A stretch of DNA of 5,773 bases from an uncultured Desulfobulbaceae bacterium. Lineage in GTDB: Bacteria; Desulfobacterota; Desulfobulbia; Desulfobulbales; BM004. The DNA is taken from the NCBI GenBank assembly GCA_947258675.1, contig CAMYJP010000141.1, positions 1 to 5,773 of the forward strand, read 5' to 3'. Numbering within the stretch: the stretch's first letter is position 1; every line of letters starts with the position of its first letter. The position numbers and the translations under genes were made by a program. The notes under the pieces are model-generated. The model worked only from the letters and a program-made list of their open reading frames with translations. It made no database searches and was not told where the DNA came from. Shown here in pieces: positions 1 through 5,717 of the stretch.

Positions 1-2195
1 TGTTCCACCAAATCGTGAGCCCATGCGTAACGTTCCGTTAAAACTCTTGCCATATTCAATTGTTGAGACCCTTGGCCAGGGAATATAAATCCAATTCGGG
101 CGGACTGTACAGAATTGCCAAGCCAGAGAGTATGTTGTGAATTACATCGTATCTTGCCTTCTGGAATGCTATCCTGGTTGAGCATCTCTTCCATATGCTT
201 GAGGTTTTCGGCAAGCTCCTTCGGAGAGGCGGCGATGAGAGCGGCGCGAAATGGCTGCTGGTGAGAAATAGTATCTGCAAGATGGCTAGCCAGATCAACC
301 ATTTCTCCGATGCTGATTCCTTGGGCAATTTTCTTCAGAGAATGAATATGTTTGGACAGATGTTGCTGGGATTCACCTGAGAGAACAAAAAGCTCCGTAT
401 TCTGGTTGGAAGCGATAAGCGCCTTTTCGCTAATAGAAGTTGTTAGGTTTTCTGCGGGGGCATCGCCCGACTCAAGGGTTACATGACAGTTAATTCCGCC
501 AAAGCCCATTCCGGAAACCCCTGCGCGTATTGTATCAACCGGGCTACGCAATTCTCCTTGTCTGATTGGGTAAACAGTGCGAGCTGTTTCATGTAAAACT
601 GGATTGAGTTCATCACATGCTGCGGTTGCCGGAAGGATACGGCGGTTCACCGCCATTGCCGCTTTGAGAAAACCGCCAATGCCGGAGGCCGCCTTTGTAT
701 GGCCGATGATCGATTTGAGTGATGTGATGCCGCAGGAACGAAGATCATCCTTGCTTCTTTCCCCCAAAGCAAAGGAAACACCCTCCAGTTCAGCCTTATC
801 GCCAGCTGGAGTCCCTGTGCCGTGCCCTTCGATAAAATCGACATCTTCTACGCCATAGCCTGCTTGTGTATATGCCCTGCGGATCGCATATGCCTGGGTT
901 TCAGCCTTAGGTGCGGTTATCCCGCCTCGGCCGTCTGACGACACAGCCCAACCACGCAAAACCGCGTATACCCGGTCGCCGGCGGCACGGGCATCTTCCA
1001 GTCTTTTTAACACTGCAAAGCCTGAACCTTCTCCAGGTATGAACCCGCTGGCACGACGATCATAAACTCGCATGTCATCTTTGGTGAGCGCATTTGTTTT
1101 TGCAAAACCAATCAGTTCAAAAGTGTCCAGGCTGATATCGACGCCACCAGCGAGGGCCATGTCAAGTTTGCCGTTTGATAAGGCAGTTGCAGCGGTGGCT
1201 ACTGCAATAAGTGATGAAGAGCAGGCGCCGTCAACTGTATATCCGCAGCCATGTAAATTGAGATAATTGCAGATTCTGCCGGCAATGGTGTTCGAAAGAT
1301 TTCCAGCAAGTGTGTCTTCTGTAACAGGAGAAAATACAGACTTGTAGTATTCCTCCATTGTTGTGGAAAGTTCAGTGATCTTCTTCTGAGATAGGCCTTT
1401 TTCGATCGCTGCGGATTCTAATGTTTTTCTGACAAAGGGCCAGCGCAACCTCATATTTTCGGTTCGACTGTGCTCTCCTGTCAGGGTGTTGCCGAGTATA
1501 ACGCCTGTCCGATCGGTTGGAGAATTTTCCCGTGAGTATCCAGCATCCTCCAATGCCTTTAAAGACACTTCCAGAGCCAACCAGTGTGCGATATCCGATG
1601 ACTCGACAACAGTTTTTGGAATTCCTCTTTTTATCCAATCGAACTCAAATCCGTCAATAACGGCGGCTTTGTCCCCATAGGTTTTATCAGGTGCGGAAGG
1701 ATCAGGGTCATAATATTCGGCGAGAGGCAGTCTTTGGTCTGGGATTCGCCGAAACTCTCGGCGCCGTGCAAGAATGTTCTCCCAGAAATGCTGTACATCA
1801 GGCGCCCCAGGGTAATAACAGGCCATGCCGACAACGGCGATTGGGGAATGCGAGATTGAATTTGTTACTTCATAATATATTTTTTGGAAAAAATCTTTAT
1901 ATGCAAGAGGCGGCTCGATAATTTCCAGCCCGGCTTTTTTTGTAGCTGGGAAGTTCAAAAATCTGCTTGACCATCTCTCCTTGCAGGTTAAAGGAAAGGT
2001 TTGTACTGATGGAATTGTAACTCTTAAAAAGTGTTCCAGTTCAGGAGCAAAGTCAAGAGCCTTTTGCCCTGGTGAGATAACCAGGTGGAGCCCATTTTCA
2101 GAAATATCGATTATGAAAGCTTCATAACTAGTACCTTCGAAGATAACGCTTGCTTCAAAATTAACAGGTATCCTCTTAAAAGCCCTTTTTTCCAT
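1..2195 (-). CDS. PilZ domain–ketosynthase–acyltransferase polyketide synthase, enediyne-PKS-like (3' part outside window)
   Basis: The first 731 residues of a multidomain type I PKS; the frame is open to the left edge. Residues about 1-100 form a PilZ domain, a c-di-GMP receptor fold, with R4-A-F-K-R8 (RxxxR) and D30-I-S32-E-N-G35 (DxSxxG). A short linker leads to a complete ketosynthase (about 118-575). Its nucleophile is C325 in TVDGACSSS, with H458 in EGHGTGT, and K494 and H499 in LKSIIGHTK. An acyltransferase begins near 703 with FPGQGSQ (705-711); its GHSxG serine lies beyond the window. TVDGACSSS and EDTLAG-LSNTIAGRICN resemble enediyne PKSs (SgcE/CalE8 type), which make polyene chains iteratively from malonyl-CoA. 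Those enzymes normally begin at the ketosynthase, so the PilZ extension is unusual. The start is firm: a TAA codon directly precedes the ATG, with a GGGGGAA ribosome site. The product is unknown; a Pfa-like secondary-lipid synthase is the alternative. c-di-GMP control is inferred. Confidence 0.93.
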   Translation of the reverse strand, partial: MEKRAFKRIPVNFEASVIFEGTSYEAFIIDISENGLHLVISPGQKALDFAPELEHFLRVTIPSVQTFPLTCKERWSSRFLNFPATKKAGLEIIEPPLAYKDFFQKIYYEVTNSISHSPIAVVGMACYYPGAPDVQHFWENILARRREFRRIPDQRLPLAEYYDPDPSAPDKTYGDKAAVIDGFEFDWIKRGIPKTVVESSDIAHWLALEVSLKALEDAGYSRENSPTDRTGVILGNTLTGEHSRTENMRLRWPFVRKTLESAAIEKGLSQKKITELSTTMEEYYKSVFSPVTEDTLAGNLSNTIAGRICNYLNLHGCGYTVDGACSSSLIAVATAATALSNGKLDMALAGGVDISLDTFELIGFAKTNALTKDDMRVYDRRASGFIPGEGSGFAVLKRLEDARAAGDRVYAVLRGWAVSSDGRGGITAPKAETQAYAIRRAYTQAGYGVEDVDFIEGHGTGTPAGDKAELEGVSFALGERSKDDLRSCGITSLKSIIGHTKAASGIGGFLKAAMAVNRRILPATAACDELNPVLHETARTVYPIRQGELRSPVDTIRAGVSGMGFGGINCHVTLESGDAPAENLTTSISEKALIASNQNTELFVLSGESQQHLSKHIHSLKKIAQGISIGEMVDLASHLADTISHQQPFRAALIAASPKELAENLKHMEEMLNQDSIPEGKIRCNSQHTLWLGNSVQSARIGFIFPGQGSQQLNMARVLTERYAWAHDLVE

Positions 2196-2200
2196 TTAGC

Positions 2201-2207
2201 TTCCCCC
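2201..2207 (-). promoter_or_regulatory. Ribosome binding site of the PilZ-PKS gene
   Basis: The minus strand reads GGGGGAA, ending 5 nt before the ATG at 2195. An in-frame TAA abuts that ATG, so no longer protein is possible, and the PilZ RxxxR motif follows from residue 4. Together these fix the start. Confidence 0.65.
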
Positions 2208-2216
2208 ATTTTTCAT

Positions 2217-2244
2217 TTTTTCAATTCAGATTTTTCAATTCAGA
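2217..2244. repeat. Perfect tandem duplication of a 14-bp unit in the PKS leader
   Basis: Two identical head-to-tail copies of TTTTTCAATTCAGA (2217-2230 and 2231-2244) lie just upstream of the PKS ribosome binding site. A partial echo (TTTTTCA) sits at 2209-2215. On the mRNA the unit reads TCTGAATTGAAAAA. It may be replication slippage, a duplicated protein site or a variable leader spacer; the sequence does not decide. Confidence 0.9.
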
Positions 2245-2350
2245 AATCAGTACCGAAATGAATAGAAATGCATAATACATGCCTGGAGAGGTGAAGATAA
2301 ATTTTTACTATAAATTCGACCTATTATTAAAGAAACTTCAGAAAGAAGCG

Positions 2351-2375
2351 ATGAACGAGCAAGCAATATGTTCAT
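2351..2375. promoter_or_regulatory. Wide inverted repeat ATGAAC / GTTCAT
   Basis: ATGAAC (2351-2356) and its exact inverse GTTCAT (2370-2375) are separated by 13 bp. The half-site matches that of the tighter palindrome at 2403-2416, giving four TGAAC-type half-sites within 66 bp upstream of the PKS. It may be an auxiliary operator. No regulator gene is in the window to pair with it. Confidence 0.3.
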
Positions 2376-2402
2376 AAAAAAAGGACAAATGCTCTCGAAA
2401 AG

Positions 2403-2416
2403 TGAACACTTGTTCA
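2403..2416. promoter_or_regulatory. Perfect palindrome TGAACA-CT-TGTTCA, candidate operator (LexA/DinR-box-like)
   Basis: The two 6-bp arms are perfectly inverted around a 2-bp centre and contain GAAC-N4-GTTC, the core of the Gram-positive-type LexA (SOS) box. It lies about 210 bp upstream of the PKS start in an otherwise gene-free stretch, so it could control the PKS. LexA boxes vary widely between deltaproteobacterial groups, so assignment to LexA is a guess; the palindrome itself is plain. Confidence 0.4.
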
Positions 2417-2880
2417 AAATATATAACAACGATGTCAGGGTGTTTCCAGAAAACCGGCCCAGCCTGGAGCCCTGTTCTTTTTAAGAAGGGGATTTAATCT
2501 CATGAGGTTCTGGATATCTCACAGGTTTGTTTCAGAATCCCGTTGGTAATTGGAACTGTTAATTCTTTATCTGGCGGGTTTCTGCCAAACGATTTATGGC
2601 AAGGTATCGAGCAATACCTGTTTTCTTAATGCTGCCAAGCAGCTATAATTCTTGAAGTTACGAAGGATTTTCGGCTGCTGGTTTTAATGAAAAATGACAA
2701 GAAACCGCTTGCAGGGCTAGGAATGAGGCCTAGATGATTGGGAAGATTTTGGAAAAGAGTGAGGCAATATTCCTAAATTTAATTAATCCACCCTTTGAGC
2801 TACGCTTGATCCGGGGCTCTCTAAAAAAACGTACCAATTTATTGATGCCCAAAAGCACCTGCCATCTAAAGCAAATCAGA

Positions 2881-3159
2881 TTAGTAACGAAACCGGCGTT
2901 TTGAACGTTTATCACGGCGTTGCTGCTGCACCTGGTTAACTTTAATCTCTTTTCCTTTGAGCATGCTTTTGTTTAAGGCTTTTATCGCTGTATCTGCTTG
3001 AGAGTTGTTTGGCATGTCGATAAATCCAAATCCTTTTGATCTTCCTGAATAGCGATCCATGATCAAATTAACGCTGGCAATTTCACCAAACTCTGAGAAG
3101 AGTTCTTTTAATTCGCCTTCGTTTACGTTGTAAGGCAGTTGTCCAACATAAATATTCAT
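2881..3159 (-). CDS. Small RRM-domain RNA-binding protein
   Basis: A 92-residue protein that is essentially one RNA recognition motif. RNP2 is IYVGQL (residues 3-8) and RNP1 is KGFGFIDM (42-49), with the aromatic residues Y4, F44 and F46 that stack on RNA bases. An Arg/Lys-rich tail (81-92, RRDKRSKRRFRY) probably adds nonspecific RNA affinity. RNP1 ends in Met where Phe or Tyr is usual. Single-RRM proteins of this size occur in cyanobacteria and deltaproteobacteria, often cold-induced, and are thought to act as cytoplasmic RNA chaperones. An in-frame ATG lies at 3204, but the start at 3159 is preferred because AAGGAG ends 7 nt before it and the RRM fold begins exactly there. It lies 139 bp downstream of the helicase gene on the same strand, so co-transcription is possible but not shown. 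The RNA target is unknown. Confidence 0.95.
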   Translation of the reverse strand: MNIYVGQLPYNVNEGELKELFSEFGEIASVNLIMDRYSGRSKGFGFIDMPNNSQADTAIKALNKSMLKGKEIKVNQVQQQRRDKRSKRRFRY

Positions 3160-3166
3160 TGTCACT

Positions 3167-3172
3167 CTCCTT
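3167..3172 (-). promoter_or_regulatory. Strong Shine-Dalgarno (AAGGAG) that sets the RRM start
   Basis: The minus strand reads AAGGAG with 7 nt to the ATG at 3159. It falls inside the alternative longer frame beginning at 3204, which argues for the shorter 92-residue protein. Confidence 0.85.
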
Positions 3173-3248
3173 AGAATTTTTGCTGCAACTGTATGTGCTG
3201 CCAAAATTCACAACACTGAGAAAATTTTCGATAAACTAGGCTACACTC

Positions 3249-3260
3249 TAAGATATCTTA
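3249..3260. promoter_or_regulatory. Perfect 12-bp AT-rich palindrome upstream of the RRM gene
   Basis: TAAGATATCTTA is fully self-complementary and lies about 90 bp upstream of the RRM start, in the short gap after the helicase stop. A second palindrome, GAAAATTTTC, is at 3220-3229. On the minus strand a weak promoter-like pair (TTGGTT, 17 bp, TAAGAT) would place the -10 over the 12-bp palindrome. This is a candidate operator only; AT-rich palindromes also arise by chance. Confidence 0.25.
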
Positions 3261-3298
3261 TCACATAGTATATAAGTAACCAAGGTCACAATTATTCT

Positions 3299-5005
3299 CT
3301 ATGCAGCCTTGAACTTGCGTCCTTTACGATGGCGTATTCTGTTATGTTTGGGCCGACTTATGTTGCTTCTGCTTCGTGCAACCTCAATGGAAACTATTTT
3401 ACCATTGATTGTAACATGCTGAAAAGCATCAAGTATTTGGGGAGTAAATCTACTATCCGCCTCAAGCAGAGCCGTGTTCCGCATAATTTCAATCTTTCCG
3501 ACTTTAATGCGCCCAACGCCAGGAACACCATTAATCTTTCCAATCAGCCCCTGGGGAATAATTCCATCACGCCGGCCAACATTTAGAAAAAAACGAGTAA
3601 ATTTCTGGTCGCGGTTAGAATTTTTTGGAGCTATCTCATTCTTTCTTTCTTTTTTACCATGCCGTTTTTTCTCTCCATCACTTACATTGAGATCTGGAGC
3701 ATTTTTGTAGTATTCCAGGAACCGATTAAATTCTAAAGAAACAAATCTCTTGATAAGCTCTTCACGATCCAGGGAGCCAAGCTTTTCTGAAATTTCTGCA
3801 TACAGTGGGTCGATCTGGTCATGATCCACCTCAACTTTAGTAATAACATCAGCCAGGCTGATGAGCTGACTATTACAAATTTCCAGCCCTGAAGGAATAC
3901 GGCACTGCTTAAACTTCTTTTTTATTTTTTTTTCAATTTCTCTGATCTTAAATCGTTCCTTCATATGAACGATGGCAACCGACGTTCCAGTGCGACCAGC
4001 CCGACCTGTACGTCCGCTTCTATGAGTATAATTGGCGATGTCATCAGGAAGATTGTAATTGATCACATGGGTGAGATCATTAACATCTAGGCCACGAGCA
4101 GCCACATCTGTTGCTACGAGTATTTGCAGATTCTTGCAACGAAATTTCTTCATCACCTGATCACGCTGGGCTTGTGATAAATCTCCGTGCAAAGCATCGG
4201 CGTTGTAACCGTCCTGAATCAGTTTATTGGCGACTGCATGGGTCTCCTGGCGAGTACGGCAAAAAATAATTGAATAATTGTTGGGGCAATGGTCGACGAT
4301 TCGTTTCAAGGCAAGGTAGCGATCCTTGGCGTGAACCATATAATATTCATGGCGTACATTCTCGGCTCCAGCATTGCGTGTACCGATAACAATCTCGACA
4401 GGATCAGACATATACTTGTTGGCAATAGCTGCAACTTCTTTTGACATCGTTGCCGAAAATAATAATGTATTTTTTTCTGAAGGTGTCTGGGCCAGTATAC
4501 CGTTTAATTCATCTTGAAAACCCATTTGCAGCATTTCATCCGCTTCATCAAATACGACATAACGTACACTTGATATGTCGACCTTACCACGGTTTATTAG
4601 ATCATTTAAGCGACCTGGAGTTGCAACAATGATATGGATACCTTTGCGCAAGGCTTTAATCTGTTGCGCAATGTTTGCACCACCATAAACTGCTAATATT
4701 CTTAATTCCTCAACATATCGGGAAAAAGCCTCCAGATCTCTGGTTACTTGCACGCAAAGCTCCCTTGTCGGACAAAGGACCAACCCTTGAGTTTGCCTCA
4801 TTTTTGTGTGTGCCAACTGAATCAATGGAATGCCAAAGGCTGCTGTTTTGCCTGTGCCGGTTTGTGCGAGGTTTACCAGATCTGTTTTTCGTTCCAGCAT
4901 TAATGGAATGATCTGTGATTGCACCGGGGTTGGATTTTGAAATCCTAAGGATGATAGTCCCCTAACAATATCTTTGTTTATGCCAATATCTGCGAATGTA
5001 TTCAT
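3299..5005 (-). CDS. deaD: DEAD-box ATP-dependent RNA helicase, DeaD/CsdA-like, with DbpA-type RNA-binding domain
   Basis: A 568-residue ATP-dependent RNA-unwinding enzyme with every core motif intact. These are the Q-motif region (F4, then PTPVQ at 25-29), motif I AQTGTGKT (47-54), Ia PTREL (79-83), Ib TPGR (129-132), II DEAD (153-156) and III SAT (184-186). They continue with IV IIFCRT (246-251), V ATDVAARGLD (298-307) and VI HRSGRTGR (328-335). A linker follows, then a DbpA/CsdA-type RNA-binding domain (about 468-546, starting FTRFFLNVGRRDG) and a basic tail (547-568). E. coli DeaD is longer, mainly in its C-terminal tail. The family unwinds structured mRNA and helps ribosome assembly in the cold. 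DbpA, which recognises 23S rRNA, is the main alternative. The ATG at 5005 is the only good start (in-frame TAA at 5024-5026), though its ribosome site is weak (GAAAG). It follows the csp terminator, so it probably has its own promoter or relies on read-through. Confidence 0.96.
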   Translation of the reverse strand: MNTFADIGINKDIVRGLSSLGFQNPTPVQSQIIPLMLERKTDLVNLAQTGTGKTAAFGIPLIQLAHTKMRQTQGLVLCPTRELCVQVTRDLEAFSRYVEELRILAVYGGANIAQQIKALRKGIHIIVATPGRLNDLINRGKVDISSVRYVVFDEADEMLQMGFQDELNGILAQTPSEKNTLLFSATMSKEVAAIANKYMSDPVEIVIGTRNAGAENVRHEYYMVHAKDRYLALKRIVDHCPNNYSIIFCRTRQETHAVANKLIQDGYNADALHGDLSQAQRDQVMKKFRCKNLQILVATDVAARGLDVNDLTHVINYNLPDDIANYTHRSGRTGRAGRTGTSVAIVHMKERFKIREIEKKIKKKFKQCRIPSGLEICNSQLISLADVITKVEVDHDQIDPLYAEISEKLGSLDREELIKRFVSLEFNRFLEYYKNAPDLNVSDGEKKRHGKKERKNEIAPKNSNRDQKFTRFFLNVGRRDGIIPQGLIGKINGVPGVGRIKVGKIEIMRNTALLEADSRFTPQILDAFQHVTINGKIVSIEVARSRSNISRPKHNRIRHRKGRKFKAA

Positions 5006-5090
5006 AATGTTTATTCTTTCGAGTTAAGAAGTGAACGTAACTGCTGACTTGTTAGGAACTTGCATAACAGTACAACGATACAGGTTAATC

Positions 5091-5119
5091 AAAAAAATGC
5101 CCTGCAGCATGCAGGGCAT
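5091..5119 (-). terminator. Rho-independent terminator of the csp gene
   Basis: A perfect 10-bp stem (5097-5106 with 5110-5119, arms ATGCCCTGCA / TGCAGGGCAT) closes a 3-nt loop. On the minus strand a run of T (5096 down to 5091) follows it. It begins about 25 nt after the csp stop codon, so it ends that transcript before the helicase gene. It has no T-tract on the other strand, so it acts in one direction. Confidence 0.92.
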
Positions 5120-5143
5120 CCGAAATACTATGCAGAAAAGTTT

Positions 5144-5344
5144 TTAAAGCTGAACAACTTTGTCAGCTGCTGGGCCTTTGGGGCCATCAACAATCTCAAA
5201 AGACACTCGAGCGCCCTCTTGAAGGGACTTAAAGCCTTGTGCCTGTATTGCTGAATGATGAACAAAAATATCTGGCCCACTATCCTGCTCAATAAAACCA
5301 AAACCTTTTGAATCGTTAAACCATTTTACTGTACCTTCCGTCAT
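5144..5344 (-). CDS. CspA-family cold-shock protein
   Basis: A 66-residue protein made of one cold-shock domain, the usual length for the family. It binds single-stranded RNA and DNA and melts mRNA secondary structure in the cytoplasm; members serve in cold shock, stationary phase or general growth. RNP1 is KGFGFI (13-18) and the RNP2 region is DIFVHHSAI (25-33). The nucleic-acid-stacking aromatics W8, F9, F15, F17, F27 and H29 are present; H30 replaces the Phe found there in E. coli CspA, a common variant. The ATG at 5344 is preceded by AAGGAG with 9 nt spacing. The gene appears monocistronic: its own terminator follows, and a hairpin at 5367-5384 plus a terminator-like structure at 5418-5459 precede it. 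Whether this paralogue is cold-induced cannot be read from the protein. Confidence 0.97.
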   Translation of the reverse strand: MTEGTVKWFNDSKGFGFIEQDSGPDIFVHHSAIQAQGFKSLQEGARVSFEIVDGPKGPAADKVVQL

Positions 5345-5366
5345 TGTACGCTACTCCTTTATATGC

Positions 5367-5384
5367 GGCTCTCTTGTCAGAGCC
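5367..5384 (-). promoter_or_regulatory. Leader hairpin just upstream of the csp ribosome binding site
   Basis: GGCTCT (5367-5372) and AGAGCC (5379-5384) form a 6-bp stem with a 6-nt loop. It ends about 8 nt upstream of the AAGGAG of csp. Structured leaders that change with temperature are known in cspA-type mRNAs, so this could tune translation. It is small and could instead be incidental. Confidence 0.4.
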
Positions 5385-5417
5385 ATTTAATAATCAAGAA
5401 CATTATCTCTAATCCAT

Positions 5418-5459
5418 AAAAAAAACCGTTTAATCCTATACAAGAGGATTGCACGGTTT
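5418..5459 (-). terminator. Terminator-like hairpin with U-tract upstream of csp
   Basis: AAACCGT (5423-5429) pairs with ACGGTTT (5453-5459), and AATCCT (5432-5437) with AGGATT (5445-5450), separated by a 2x2 internal loop and closed by a 7-nt loop. On the minus strand it runs directly into eight T (5425 to 5418, three of them in the stem). It has the form of a rho-independent terminator about 75 nt before the csp start. It may end a transcript from the right (a small RNA or a gene beyond the edge) or act as a conditional terminator in the csp leader. Confidence 0.75.
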
Positions 5460-5717
5460 GATAAAGCAGTCTCTCATGATAAAACAGATAATACTCTACT
5501 ACGAATACTTCTACTTACTCCATTTACACAATAAAGCAAGCTGTTTTTTTACCGACCCACCCAGCTAAACCCAGTAAATTACGGGGGATATGCAGGGCTT
5601 ACTGGTCTTCCAACTAATGGTCCCGTTTATATTTGACAAATGGTCTTCATTTAAATTTTACGATTCAAATTATTAAAACAAGATTGTACAAGCAGAAAAA
5701 AGCATTGTGTCAGGAAG

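Larger units (their letters stand above)
2196..2880. other. 685-bp intergenic region between the RRM gene and the PKS
   Basis: No convincing protein gene. Short open frames exist (for example plus 2734-2904, 56 codons, and minus 2247-2429) but have no recognisable domain. Besides the repeat and palindromes annotated separately, several short inverted repeats occur: 2439-2455 (bulged stem), 2456-2471 (bulged stem), 2583-2601 (TGCCA/TGGCA), 2602-2619 (AGGTAT/ATACCT), 2631-2643 (GCTGC-CAA-GCAGC) and 2717-2733 (CTAGG/CCTAG). The PKS promoter and the 3' end of the RRM transcript must lie here. I see no strong -35/-10 pair and no clean terminator. Confidence 0.6.

Noticed and set aside
577..858. 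Plus-strand open frames inside the PKS (also 1072-1266 and 1486-1680) and inside the helicase (3329-3586, 3474-3710, 4675-4911)
   Set aside because: They are antisense shadows of well-supported domains with intact catalytic motifs on the minus strand.
2247..2429. Minus-strand 60-codon frame upstream of the PKS
   Set aside because: Low-complexity, AT-driven composition; it crosses the palindromes and the tandem repeat region, and no family is recognised.
2196..2880. c-di-GMP riboswitch (GEMM type) upstream of the PilZ-PKS gene
   Set aside because: It was an attractive partner for a PilZ protein, but I could not find the conserved GEMM core by eye on either strand. A covariance-model search would settle it.
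2800..2880. Rho-independent terminator for the RRM gene
   Set aside because: A T-run (minus strand, about 2824-2830) exists, but the nearest stem is short, needs G-U pairs and is separated from the run by about 12 nt.
2734..2904. Plus-strand 56-codon frame
   Set aside because: It has no recognisable domain or good ribosome site, and it overlaps the end of the RRM gene on the other strand.
3160..3204. Longer RRM protein starting at the ATG at 3204
   Set aside because: The added 15 residues precede the fold and run through the AAGGAG Shine-Dalgarno, which serves the ATG at 3159.
5345..5352. Cold-box-like CGTACA next to the csp start
   Set aside because: It shares only six bases with the E. 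coli cold box and lies just before the ATG, whereas the true element is near the 5' end of the mRNA.
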